The position numbers and the translations under genes were made by a program. A stretch of 64,000 nt of DNA, from contig NZ_CP075191.1 of NCBI RefSeq assembly GCF_020510625.1, positions 472,001 through 536,000 on the forward strand. The letters are read 5' to 3'. The stretch's first letter is position 1; every line of letters begins with the position of its first letter. Shown piece by piece: positions 42,310 to 50,785 of the stretch. The DNA comes from Ferribacterium limneticum. GTDB taxonomy: Bacteria; Pseudomonadota; Gammaproteobacteria; Burkholderiales; Rhodocyclaceae. The notes beneath the pieces were generated by a model. It was not told where the DNA came from. It did not search any database and was given only the letters and a program-made list of their open reading frames with translations.

Positions 42310-44994
42310 TTAAACCGACATCGGGTTGGGTTTGTTCGGGTCAAGGTTGTACTTGACCAGAGCGGCAGCAACAACTTCACGAGCGATCTCGCCGTTATCG
42401 GCCAGCGCCTTCAAGGCAGCCAGCGTCACCCAGTGACGATCGACTTCGAAGAAATGACGCAGCTTTTCGCGGGTATCCGAACGGCCGAAACCATCAGTGC
42501 CGAGCGTGACGTACGGCGCCTTGACGAAGGGGCGAATCTGCTCGGAGAACAGCTTGATGTAGTCGGTCGAAGCGATGACCGGGCCCTTGGCGCCAGCCAG
42601 CTTCTGCTCGACGTGCGACAGCTTCGGCGCCTCAAGCGGATGCAGCAGGTTCCAGCGCTGGACGTCCTGACCGTTGCGGGCCAGTTCGTTCATGCTCGGG
42701 CAACCCCACAGGTCAGCCTCAACACCCCAGTCTGCCTTGAGCAGGTCGGCGGCAGCGATGACTTCGCGGAAGATGGTGCCGGAACCGAGCAGCTGAACGC
42801 GCGGGCCGGCCGATTCGCCACCCTTCTTGAACAGGTACATGCCCTTGATGATGTCGGCTTCGGCGCCGACCGGCATTTCCGGGTGCTCGTAATTCTCGTT
42901 CATTACCGTCAGGTAATAGAAGACGTCTTCCTGCTCCTGGAACATGCGGCGCATGCCGTCCTGCGTTACGACGGCGACTTCGTACTGGAAGGTCGGGTCG
43001 TAGGAAACGCAGTTCGGGATCAGGTTGGAGAGGATCAGGCTGTGGCCGTCTTCGTGCTGCAGGCCTTCGCCGTTCAGCGTCGTGCGACCGGCCGTGCCGC
43101 CGATCAGGAAGCCACGGGCGCGCTGGTCGCCAGCCGCCCAGCACAGGTCGAGGACGCGCTGCATGCCGAACATCGAGTAGCAGATGTAGAACGGAATGGT
43201 CTGGACGTTATGCACGGAATACGAAGTGGCGGCGGCGATCCAGTCGCTCATGGCGCCGGCTTCATTGATGCCTTCCTGCAGCACCTGGCCAGTCTTCGAT
43301 TCCTTGTAGAACATCAGCTGGTCATGGTCTTCCGGTACATAGTTCTGGCCTTGCTGGTTCCAGATGCCGACCGAGCGGAACATGCCTTCCATGCCGAAGG
43401 TGCGGGACTCATCCGGCACGATAGGCACAACGTTCTTGCCGACATTCTTGTCCTTCAACATCATGTTCATGATGCGGACGATGGCCATCGTCGTGGACAA
43501 CTCACGGCCTTCGCCGGAGGCCTTCAGCAATGCAGCAAAAGTGTCGAGCGCCGGAATTTGCAGCGCATCGGCCTTGCGGCGGCGCGACGGCAGGAAACCG
43601 CCGAGGTCCATGCGACGCTGGCGCATGTACTTGTACTCTTCCGAATCTTCCGGGAAGGTCAGGTAGGGCAGTTCTTCCAGCTTGTCGTCGGCTACCGGCA
43701 GGTTGAAGCGGTCGCGGAAGCGGCCAATCTGCTCCTTGTCCATCTTCTTCTGCTGGTGCGAAATGTTCATTGCCTCGCCGGCCTGGCCCATGCCGAAGCC
43801 CTTGATGGTCTTGGCCAGGATCAGGGTCGGCGCGCCCTTGTGGGTAACGGCAGCGTTGTAGGCGGCGAAGATCTTGAAGATGTCGTGGCCGCCACGATTC
43901 AGTTGCCAAACCTGATCATCGGTCCAGTCGGCAACCAGTTCCTTCAGTTCCGGCGTGTTGAAGAAATGCTCACGGACGTAGGCGCCGTTCTTGGCCTTGA
44001 AGGTCTGATACTCACCATCGCACAGTTCCATCATGCGTTTCTTCATGATGCCCTTCTTGTCGCGCTGGAACAGGGCATCCCACTGGGTGCCCCAGATCAG
44101 CTTGATGACGTTCCAGCCGGAACCGCGGAATTCGGATTCCAGTTCCTGGATGATCTTGCCGTTGCCGCGTACCGGGCCATCAAGGCGCTGCAGGTTGCAG
44201 TTGATGACGAAGATCAGGTTGTCCAGCTTTTCGCGGCCAGCCATGCCGATGGCGCCGAGCGATTCGACTTCGTCGGTCTCGCCGTCGCCGAGGAAAGCCC
44301 AGACCTTGCGCTGTTCAGCTTTGGCGGCATCGATCAGGCCACGCGAGGCGAGATACTTCATGAAGCGGGCCTGATAAATGGCCTGGATCGGGCCGAGACC
44401 CATGGAAACGGTCGGGAATTGCCAGAAGTCCGGCATCAGCCACGGGTGCGGGTAGGAGGAAATGCCCTTGCCGTCGGTTTCCTGACGGAAGTTGTCCATC
44501 TGCTGTTCGGTCAGGCGGCCGAGCATGAAAGCGCGCGAATAGACGCCCGGCACCGAGTGGCCCTGGAAGAAGATCAGATCGCCGCCGGTGTCGTGGTCGA
44601 GGCTCTTCCAGAAATGCGAGAAACCGACGTCGTAAAGCGCGGCGGCCGAAGCGAAGGAGGCAATGTGGCCGCCGACGTTGGTGTCCTTGTTGGCACGCAC
44701 GACCATGGCCATGGCGTTCCAGCGAATGTAGCTGTGAATCTTGATTTCCATGTCCGCGTTGCCCGGGTACTTGGGCTGACGGTCGGCCGGAATGGTGTTG
44801 ATGTATTCGGTGTTGGCCGAGTAAGGCAGATCTATCCCGTCTTCGCGGGCCTGGCCGATCAGTTTTTCAATCAGGAAATGGGCGCGATCGGCGCCTTCCT
44901 GCGTAATGACGCCATCGAGGGCATCGGTCCATTCTTTGGTTTCCTGCGGATCTACGTCAGCGGGGTCAGGCAAGGCATTCGGTTGTTCGGCCAT
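42310..44994 (-). CDS. aceE: Pyruvate dehydrogenase E1 component (homodimeric)
   Basis: The 894-residue thiamine-diphosphate enzyme is full length for AceE. The ThDP motif GDGETDEVESLGAIG ends with NCNLQRLDGPVRGNGK, and the histidine loop region is GHSVPGVYSRAFMLGR. It also has PDESRTFGMEGMF in the pyrimidine-binding domain and a C-terminal TLGTDGFGRSDTREKLRHFF. It decarboxylates pyruvate and loads acetyl on the E2 lipoyl groups. The ATG at 44994 has AGGAG 7 bases upstream and is preferred to the frame start at 45015. Confidence 0.97.
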   Translation of the reverse strand: MAEQPNALPDPADVDPQETKEWTDALDGVITQEGADRAHFLIEKLIGQAREDGIDLPYSANTEYINTIPADRQPKYPGNADMEIKIHSYIRWNAMAMVVRANKDTNVGGHIASFASAAALYDVGFSHFWKSLDHDTGGDLIFFQGHSVPGVYSRAFMLGRLTEQQMDNFRQETDGKGISSYPHPWLMPDFWQFPTVSMGLGPIQAIYQARFMKYLASRGLIDAAKAEQRKVWAFLGDGETDEVESLGAIGMAGREKLDNLIFVINCNLQRLDGPVRGNGKIIQELESEFRGSGWNVIKLIWGTQWDALFQRDKKGIMKKRMMELCDGEYQTFKAKNGAYVREHFFNTPELKELVADWTDDQVWQLNRGGHDIFKIFAAYNAAVTHKGAPTLILAKTIKGFGMGQAGEAMNISHQQKKMDKEQIGRFRDRFNLPVADDKLEELPYLTFPEDSEEYKYMRQRRMDLGGFLPSRRRKADALQIPALDTFAALLKASGEGRELSTTMAIVRIMNMMLKDKNVGKNVVPIVPDESRTFGMEGMFRSVGIWNQQGQNYVPEDHDQLMFYKESKTGQVLQEGINEAGAMSDWIAAATSYSVHNVQTIPFYICYSMFGMQRVLDLCWAAGDQRARGFLIGGTAGRTTLNGEGLQHEDGHSLILSNLIPNCVSYDPTFQYEVAVVTQDGMRRMFQEQEDVFYYLTVMNENYEHPEMPVGAEADIIKGMYLFKKGGESAGPRVQLLGSGTIFREVIAAADLLKADWGVEADLWGCPSMNELARNGQDVQRWNLLHPLEAPKLSHVEQKLAGAKGPVIASTDYIKLFSEQIRPFVKAPYVTLGTDGFGRSDTREKLRHFFEVDRHWVTLAALKALADNGEIAREVVAAALVKYNLDPNKPNPMSV

Positions 44995-45022
44995 GGTTTG
45001 TCTCCTAGGTTGCATTTCATTC

Positions 45023-45045
45023 TGTTTTGCCTGTTGAGCAAAACA
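45023..45045 (-). promoter_or_regulatory. Palindrome upstream of aceE, possible operator
   Basis: TGTTTTGC and GCAAAACA, 8-bp arms with a 7-base spacer, lie 29-51 bases before the aceE start in the 240-base gap 44995-45234. It may be the operator of a pyruvate/acetate-responsive regulator, or an mRNA leader hairpin. It does not match the E. coli PdhR box. Confidence 0.45.
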
Positions 45046-45234
45046 ACTTTAGCTCGTTACGAGTCGGTTCGCGAGCCCGTGTTTTCCCTAATCATCGTTC
45101 CGCATTGTAAAAACAAAATTCACATCGTGCAATATGGCCGAGCGTATGCATCGAGCTTATTTGCGAAATTTTTGAGGGGGGCAGGGCCGTGCTTGCAGCG
45201 GCGTGTTAACGCCGCGGTTTGCGGGACGGGAAAC

Positions 45235-45531
45235 CTAGAGCGTAGCCCAGCGGGCCAGCGTGCTGCCGTAGAAAGCGGTGGCAAGCAGGGCGAGCGGCGA
45301 AATGGCGATGAAGACCTTCAGCACCCGCTTGATAAACGGGTGAGCGACCTGCGACTCGATGAAACAGCGGGCGACCAGCGCGCCCTTGATCCAGATGATG
45401 GCCGCCACCAGCAGCGGCAGCAGACTGATGTCCCGGAACCACTCGCTAAGCCCCAGGCTGGCCAGGGTCAGGGCCACGAGGGCCAGCCAGGCGGCGGTCA
45501 GTTGGCGGAAATGATCGGTTTTCGTATCCAT
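45235..45531 (-). CDS. norF: Small membrane protein, cytochrome c oxidase subunit IV/NorF-like
   Basis: The 98-residue protein has three predicted membrane helices (AAWLALVALTLASLGL, LLPLLVAAIIWIKGALVA, VFIAISPLALLATAFYG). It matches the short COX4/NorF-type proteins encoded beside NorE. It lies 2 bases after the norE stop, as in nor clusters, where NorEF improves nitric oxide reductase activity. The norCB genes are not in the window. The start is at 45531 (MDTKTDHFRQL). Confidence 0.8.
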   Translation of the reverse strand: MDTKTDHFRQLTAAWLALVALTLASLGLSEWFRDISLLPLLVAAIIWIKGALVARCFIESQVAHPFIKRVLKVFIAISPLALLATAFYGSTLARWATL

Positions 45532-45533
45532 GT

Positions 45534-46133
45534 TCAGGCCAGTACGTAGAACAGCGGGAAGATGATCAGCCAGATGATGTCGGTGGCGTGCCAGTAACTG
45601 GCCAGCGCTTCGAGGCCAGCGTAGTCCTTGGATGAATAGCCATGGAAAACCAGGCGGGCCATAACCCACAGAATGCCCAGGATGCCCCAGGTGGCATGGA
45701 CCAGGTGGGTGAAGGTCAGGTAGTAATAGACCGTGAAGAAAATTCCCGACTCGCCATTGATGCCCTGGGCCAGGTTCCAGTTGATTTCCAGTGCCTTGGT
45801 CAGCGGGTAGCCAAGGGCAATGATCAGCCCGGCCACCAGCCAGATGACGGCGGCGCGATGCTTGTCCTGACGGATGGCATTGACCGAGCAGGCAATGAAG
45901 TAGCTGCTGGTGATCATCAGCAGGGTGATGGTCGTGCCCGCCACGACTGAAAGCCTTTGCGCCCCTTCGTGAAAGGCATCGGGAAAGTGGGCGCGGGCGA
46001 TGAAATAAACCGCGAAGAGAACGAGGAACTCGACGAACTCGCAGGTAATGCCGGCCCAGATGCCCTTGTTGCCGGGCACGCGGCGGGTGCTGTCTTCCGG
46101 CGGGGTCAGTTCGTCGATGGTGGCGGCGGTCAT
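45534..46133 (-). CDS. norE: NorE, cytochrome c oxidase subunit III-like accessory protein
   Basis: Five-helix membrane protein of the COX3 family: RRVPGNKGIWAGITCEFVEF opens the first helix, then TITLLMITSSYFIACSVN, AAVIWLVAGLIIALGYPL and THLVHATWGILGILWVMAR. A final YWHATDIIWLIIFPLFYVL follows. NorE supports denitrifying nitric oxide reductase. The start is uncertain. The ATG at 46133 gives 199 residues; ATGs at 46175 and 46199 are possible. The frame start at 46244 lies next to an FNR-like box and is unlikely. Confidence 0.82.
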   Translation of the reverse strand: MTAATIDELTPPEDSTRRVPGNKGIWAGITCEFVEFLVLFAVYFIARAHFPDAFHEGAQRLSVVAGTTITLLMITSSYFIACSVNAIRQDKHRAAVIWLVAGLIIALGYPLTKALEINWNLAQGINGESGIFFTVYYYLTFTHLVHATWGILGILWVMARLVFHGYSSKDYAGLEALASYWHATDIIWLIIFPLFYVLA

Positions 46134-46244
46134 TTTTCGGCCATGCGTAGGATGGCTTTCATTGTTTCGTTCCATGGCGCGGCGGGCATTGATGTTCATC
46201 AACGGAACGAGGGCATGTGACACGAAACAAAAAGATTCGATCAC

Positions 46245-46258
46245 TTGCTTTGTATCAA
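46245..46258. promoter_or_regulatory. FNR/DNR-type binding site between norE and iorA
   Basis: TTGCT-TTGT-ATCAA differs at one position from the FNR/DNR consensus TTGAT-N4-ATCAA. It lies in the divergent gap, about 110 bases before the chosen norE start and 62 bases before iorA. It suggests oxygen- or NO-responsive control of norEF and perhaps iorAB. Confidence 0.6.
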
Positions 46259-46319
46259 ATGGTCAAAAAATCACCTTTCTATAATCATGGGTTTCGCATT
46301 GCGCTTTCGAGGAGTCGAT

Positions 46320-48194
46320 ATGGCGGCAGTCATGCCTGCACCGGCAGCAAGCCGGGTTCTGATGTCTGGTAACGAAGCGGTCGCCCGCGCGGTCTGGGAG
46401 TCCGGCGTCAAGGTGGCTGCGGCCTATCCCGGTACGCCGTCAACTGAAATGCTCGAAGTGATCTCGACCTATCCGGATCTCTATGCCGAGTGGTCGGTCA
46501 ATGAGAAGGTCTCGCTGGAAGTCGCCATCGGCGCCGCCTATGCCGGCTCGCGTTCGTTCTGCTGCATGAAGCATGTCGGCATGAACGTCGCCTCCGATGC
46601 GCTGATGACCCTGACCTTGACCGGCGTGGTCGGTGGCCTGGTCATCGCCATCGCCGACGACGTCGGCTTGTCTTCCTCGCAGAACGAGCAGGATTCCCGC
46701 TACTGGGGCCGCTTCGCGCATGTGCCAGTGTTCGAGCCGGCCGATTCGCAGGAAGCCTACGAGATGACCAAGCTCGCCTACGAGCTGTCCGAAAAATTCC
46801 AGGTTCCGGTCATCCTGCGCATGACGACGCGGATCAACCACGTCAAATCGCTGGTCGTCGTTGGCGAACGTGTCGAGTTCAACGGTGCCGGCTTCAAGAA
46901 AGAGCCGTCCCGCTTCGTGATGGTGCCGGGCAACGCCGGCAAGCGCATTCCGTTGATGTTCAAGCGCGATATCGAATTGCGCGCCGAGGCTGAAAAGTCG
47001 GCCCTGAACTTCATCGAGCCGGGTTCCGACAAGCGCGTCGGTTTCATCACCTCCGGTCCCGCCTACATGCACGTCAAGGAATCCTTCCCCAACGCGCCGG
47101 TCCTCAAGCTCGGCTTCTCCTGCCCGGTGCCGTTCGAGAAATGCCGTGAACTGGTGGCTCTGGTCGATCAGGTGGTAATCGTTGAGGAAGTCGAGCCGCT
47201 GATCGAAACCGAACTGAAGGCCCAGGGCCTGAAGGTCATCGGCAAGGAAATCCTGCCGCTGCAGGGCGAGTTGTCGCCCAACGTACTGAAGCCGGCCATC
47301 GCCAAATTGCTCGGCGAACCGGTGCCGGTGATGGACTCCGTGGTCCCGATGAAGGTTTTCCCCCGGCCGCCGACCATGTGCGTGGCCTGCCCGCACCTCG
47401 GCGTCTATTACACGCTGTCGCAGGTCCGTAACCTCAATATCTCCGGCGACATCGGCTGCTACACGCTGGGCGCCGGCCACCCCTGGAATGCGCTCGATAC
47501 CTGCGTTTCGATGGGCGCCTCGATGGGCGTTGCCCTCGGTATGGACAAGGGTCGTGGCGAAGCCGACAAGGACAAGCGTGTCGTTGCCGTGATCGGCGAT
47601 TCGACCTTCCTGCATATGGGCATGCAAGGCCTGCTCGACATGGTCTATAACAAGGGCAACGTCACCGTACTGCTGCTCGATAACCGGGCGGTCGGCATGA
47701 CCGGGGGGCAGGACAACCCGGGCAATGGCCGCGACATCTACGGCGACGATTCGCCGCGGGTCGATTTCGCCAAGCTGGTTTCGGCGCTCGGGGTCAAGGA
47801 GGAGCGCATCCATGTCGTCAATCCGTATGAGCTGCCGGTGCTGTTCAAGACCATCCGCGACGAAGTGAAGGTGCAGGATGTCTCGGTGATCATCACCGAC
47901 CAGCCCTGTGTGCTGATCAAGGACTACCACAAGCTGAAGCCCTTCGAGGTCATCGAGGACAAGTGCACCGGTTGCGGTAACTGTATCGACGTCGGCTGCC
48001 CGGCCATCCACGTCACGCGCCGTGGCAAGGAAGTGAAGCCGAACGGTCGCGAGGTCGATCTCGCCTTCGTCCGCATCGAAAGCTCGGTCTGTACCGGCTG
48101 CACCCTTTGCGTTCAGCCCTGTGCGCCGGGCGCCATCGTGCATTACGCCCCGGTCTCACCGATCCAGCTGGTCAAGAAGGGCTGTTCAGCATGA
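46320..48194 (+). CDS. iorA: Indolepyruvate:ferredoxin oxidoreductase alpha subunit
   Basis: The 624-residue protein has the pyruvate-ferredoxin-oxidoreductase alpha domain (MSGNEAVARAVWESGVKVAA, AYPGTPSTEM) and a ThDP domain (GDIGCYTLGAGHPWNALDT, GDSTFLHMGMQGLLDMVYNK). Two C-terminal 4Fe-4S clusters follow (CTGCGNCIDVGCPAI and CTGCTLCVQPCAPGA). It oxidatively decarboxylates aryl-pyruvates to aryl-acetyl-CoA with ferredoxin, in aromatic amino-acid breakdown. The start is at 46320, with GAGGAG just upstream. It overlaps iorB by 4 bases (ATGA). Confidence 0.96.
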   Translation: MAAVMPAPAASRVLMSGNEAVARAVWESGVKVAAAYPGTPSTEMLEVISTYPDLYAEWSVNEKVSLEVAIGAAYAGSRSFCCMKHVGMNVASDALMTLTLTGVVGGLVIAIADDVGLSSSQNEQDSRYWGRFAHVPVFEPADSQEAYEMTKLAYELSEKFQVPVILRMTTRINHVKSLVVVGERVEFNGAGFKKEPSRFVMVPGNAGKRIPLMFKRDIELRAEAEKSALNFIEPGSDKRVGFITSGPAYMHVKESFPNAPVLKLGFSCPVPFEKCRELVALVDQVVIVEEVEPLIETELKAQGLKVIGKEILPLQGELSPNVLKPAIAKLLGEPVPVMDSVVPMKVFPRPPTMCVACPHLGVYYTLSQVRNLNISGDIGCYTLGAGHPWNALDTCVSMGASMGVALGMDKGRGEADKDKRVVAVIGDSTFLHMGMQGLLDMVYNKGNVTVLLLDNRAVGMTGGQDNPGNGRDIYGDDSPRVDFAKLVSALGVKEERIHVVNPYELPVLFKTIRDEVKVQDVSVIITDQPCVLIKDYHKLKPFEVIEDKCTGCGNCIDVGCPAIHVTRRGKEVKPNGREVDLAFVRIESSVCTGCTLCVQPCAPGAIVHYAPVSPIQLVKKGCSA

Positions 48195-48802
48195 GCGAAA
48201 ACACCAATATCCTCGTCGTCGGCATTGGCGGCCAGGGCGTCATGACGGCGACTGAAATCCTCGCCGAAGCAGCCATCGCCTTGGGGCACGACGCCAAGAA
48301 AACCGAAGTCGCCGGCATGGCGCAGCGCGGCGGGGTGGTTTCCTCGCACCTGCGTTTCGGCAAGAAAGTGCTGTCGCCGCAGATCACGCCGGGCACGGCC
48401 GACGTACTGCTCGGCTTTGAGTCAGCCGAGGCGATGCGCTGGCAGCATATGCTCAAGCCGGGCGGCATCACGTTGATGAATACCGCCAAACTGGTCCCGC
48501 CGGTCGTCGAACTGGGTCTGTTCGATTACCCGGACGACCCGCTGGCCGAGATCAGGAAGTGCGGCAACAAGGTCGTCGCCTTCGATGCCACCTCCATCGC
48601 TCAGGAGCTGGGCGACATCCGCCTTGGCAACACGGTCATGCTCGGCGCCATCGCCGACCATCTGCCGTTCGGTGCGGAAACCCTGCTCGACTGCGTGCTC
48701 AAGCGTTTCCAGCGCAAGGGCGAAAAACTGGTCGAACTGAACCGCCAGGCTTTCGAGGCCGGAAGAGCCGCTGTGGGCGCTGCCGAAGCAGCAATCGGCT
48801 GA
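48191..48802 (+). CDS. iorB: Indolepyruvate:ferredoxin oxidoreductase beta subunit
   Basis: The 203-residue gamma-type (POR) domain protein begins MSENTNILVVGIGGQGVMTA, with AAIALGHDAKKTEVAGMAQRG and VSSHLRFGKKVLSP, the family hallmark of IorB. It partners IorA to complete the complex. The start is an ATG overlapping the iorA stop, so the longer upstream frame is rejected. A strong terminator follows after 38 bases, closing the iorAB operon. Confidence 0.95.
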   Translation: MSENTNILVVGIGGQGVMTATEILAEAAIALGHDAKKTEVAGMAQRGGVVSSHLRFGKKVLSPQITPGTADVLLGFESAEAMRWQHMLKPGGITLMNTAKLVPPVVELGLFDYPDDPLAEIRKCGNKVVAFDATSIAQELGDIRLGNTVMLGAIADHLPFGAETLLDCVLKRFQRKGEKLVELNRQAFEAGRAAVGAAEAAIG

Positions 48803-48840
48803 CTTCGGCCTGATTCTGGTAAAATTCGCGCCAAATCAAA

Positions 48841-48873
48841 GGGAAAGGCAGTCGCCTTTCCCGTTTTCTTTTT
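48841..48873 (+). terminator. Rho-independent terminator of iorAB
   Basis: GGGAAAGGC and GCCTTTCCC pair around AGTC and are followed by GTTTTCTTTTT. It lies between iorB and folD. Confidence 0.85.
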
Positions 48874-48886
48874 GTTGGATGCGACG

Positions 48887-49741
48887 ATGACGGCACAAAT
48901 TATCGATGGCAAGGCACTGGCAGAAGAGTTGCGCCAGAGCTTCAAATCCCGCGTGGAAGCGCTGACGGCCAAAGGCCACCGCCCTGGCCTGGTGGTTATT
49001 CTGGTCGGCGAAGACCCGGCTTCCCAGGTCTATGTGAAAAACAAGGTCAATGGCTGCCTGGCCATCGGCATGCATTCCGAAAAGATCACCTACGAAGCGA
49101 CCGTCGATCAGGCCACCGTGCTGGACAAAATCGCCGAACTCAATGCCGACCCGAGCATCCACGGCATTCTGGTCCAGTTGCCGCTGCCCAGACATTTCGA
49201 TGAAGAAGCCGTGCTCGAAGCGATTGCCGCTGAAAAGGACGTCGATGGCTTTCACGCTGAAAACGTTGGCGCCCTGGCCCAGGGCAACCCGCGTTTCATC
49301 CCCTGCACCCCGTACGGTGTGATGAAGATGTTCGAGAAGGGCAACGTCGACCTGACCGGCAAGGAAGCCGTGGTCATCGGCCGTTCCAACATTGTCGGCA
49401 AGCCGATGGCGCTGTTGCTGATCAATGCCGGGGCGACCGTCACCGTCTGCAATTCGCGCACCAAGGATCTGAAATTCCACACGAGCCGCGCCGACATCCT
49501 GGTCGCCGCCGTCGGCAAGCCGAAGTTCGTCACCGGTGACATGGTCAAACCGGGCGCCGTCGTCATTGACGTCGGCATCAACCGCCTGCCGGACGGCAAG
49601 CTGTGCGGCGACGTCGATTTCGCCAGTTGCCTCGAAGTGGCTGGCCAGATCACCCCGGTACCGGGCGGGGTCGGTCCGATGACCATCACCATGCTGCTCG
49701 CCAACACCATCGAAGCGGCTGAACGGAAAGCCGGACTATGA
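48887..49741 (+). CDS. folD: Methylenetetrahydrofolate dehydrogenase/cyclohydrolase
   Basis: The 284-residue bifunctional enzyme has the N-terminal [13 protein letters not shown] (catalytic Lys), [13 protein letters not shown], the NADP motif [17 protein letters not shown] and [18 protein letters not shown] at the C-terminus. It converts 5,10-methylene-THF to 10-formyl-THF, the one-carbon donor of purine synthesis, which fits the purE-purK genes that follow. The ATG at 48887 starts MTAQIIDGK. Its stop overlaps the purE start (ATGA). Confidence 0.97.
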   Translation: MTAQIIDGKALAEELRQSFKSRVEALTAKGHRPGLVVILVGEDPASQVYVKNKVNGCLAIGMHSEKITYEATVDQATVLDKIAELNADPSIHGILVQLPLPRHFDEEAVLEAIAAEKDVDGFHAENVGALAQGNPRFIPCTPYGVMKMFEKGNVDLTGKEAVVIGRSNIVGKPMALLLINAGATVTVCNSRTKDLKFHTSRADILVAAVGKPKFVTGDMVKPGAVVIDVGINRLPDGKLCGDVDFASCLEVAGQITPVPGGVGPMTITMLLANTIEAAERKAGL

Positions 49742-50238
49742 CAGCGCACCACCAACCTCTCGTCGGTGTCGTCATGGGCTCCGATTCCGACTGGCCGACC
49801 ATGCAGGCCGCTGCCGTGATCCTCAAGGACTTCGGCGTCCCGTTCGAAGCGCGTGTCGTTTCCGCCCATCGTACCCCCGACCTGCTGTTCGACTATGCCG
49901 CCATGGCCGGCGAGCGCGGCCTCAAGGCGATCATCGCCGGTGCTGGCGGCGCTGCCCATTTGCCGGGTATGCTGGCTGCCAAGACGACGGTGCCGGTGCT
50001 CGGTGTGCCGGTCCAGTCCAAGGCCCTGTCGGGTGTCGACTCCCTGCACTCCATCGTCCAGATGCCGAAGGGCATCCCGGTCGCCACCTTTGCCATTGGT
50101 GAGGCCGGTGCGGCCAATGCCGCGCTGTTCGCCGTCGCCATGCTGGCCAACGAGAACCCGGCATTGAACGAGAAACTGCAGGCCTTCCGCCAGAACCAGA
50201 CCGAGAAGGTCCTGGCCATGAAGTTGCCGGAAGTGTGA
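49738..50238 (+). CDS. purE: N5-carboxyaminoimidazole ribonucleotide mutase
   Basis: The 166-residue class I PurE has [28 protein letters not shown] and [17 protein letters not shown], the substrate and catalytic His loops. It converts N5-CAIR to CAIR in de novo purine synthesis, after PurK. It is coupled by a 4-base overlap to folD. An ORF6N gene lies between it and purK, 4 bases downstream. Confidence 0.97.
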   Translation: MTAHHQPLVGVVMGSDSDWPTMQAAAVILKDFGVPFEARVVSAHRTPDLLFDYAAMAGERGLKAIIAGAGGAAHLPGMLAAKTTVPVLGVPVQSKALSGVDSLHSIVQMPKGIPVATFAIGEAGAANAALFAVAMLANENPALNEKLQAFRQNQTEKVLAMKLPEV

Positions 50239-50242
50239 TTCA

Positions 50243-50785
50243 GTGAGCGAGTTGCCTGTTCGCTTCGATGGTGACGCTCTGCAGCAGCGCATTCTGGTGC
50301 TGCGCGGCGAGCGCGTGATGGTCGACAGCGATCTCGCTGAGCTTTACGGCGTGACTACCAAGCGCTTCAATGAACAGGTGAAGCGTAACCTTGAGCGGTT
50401 TCCGGTTGATTTCATGTTTCAGCTGACCGCAGAAGAGAAAGCCGAGGTGGTCGCAAAATGCGACCACCTCGCCAGGCTCAAATTTTCCCCGCACTTGCCG
50501 CGCGTCTTTACCGAGCACGGTGCGATCATGGCTGCCAGCGTATTGAACAGTCCGCGGGCGGTCGAAATGAGTGTATTTGTCGTGCGCGCTTTTGTCCGCT
50601 TGCGCCAGATGCTGGTTGAACATGTGGAGTTGGCCGCTCGCCTGGATGAACTGGAAGCGCGCGTTGCGCGCCACGACAACAGCTTGTCCACATTGATGGC
50701 AACCATCCGGCAGATGGCGACGCCACCTGCCACCCCCTCGCGCCAGATCGGCTTTGTCGTCGATCGACAGGAGAAAAAACAATGA
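50243..50785 (+). CDS. ORF6N-domain DNA-binding protein inserted in the pur operon
   Basis: The 180-residue protein starts with GTG 4 bases after the purE stop. Its N-terminal ORF6N/KilA-N-type domain (residues about 15-105) reads QQRILVLRGERVMVDSDLAEL, YGVTTKRFNEQVKRNLERFP and FTEHGAIMAASVLNSPRAVE. The C-terminus is a coiled-coil-like LEARVARHDNSLSTLMATI. The family is known from phage antirepressors and chromosomal islands and probably binds DNA. It overlaps purK by ATGA, so it is translated with the pur genes, yet it has no known purine role. Confidence 0.9.
   Translation: MSELPVRFDGDALQQRILVLRGERVMVDSDLAELYGVTTKRFNEQVKRNLERFPVDFMFQLTAEEKAEVVAKCDHLARLKFSPHLPRVFTEHGAIMAASVLNSPRAVEMSVFVVRAFVRLRQMLVEHVELAARLDELEARVARHDNSLSTLMATIRQMATPPATPSRQIGFVVDRQEKKQ

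Noticed and set aside
42433..45549. Plus-strand ORF of 1038 codons opposite aceE
   Set aside because: It is antisense to a clear aceE with all ThDP motifs; high-GC antisense frames stay open by codon bias. It has no recognisable domain.
46440..48143. Minus-strand ORF of 567 codons opposite iorA
   Set aside because: Antisense shadow; iorA has full family motifs including two 4Fe-4S clusters.
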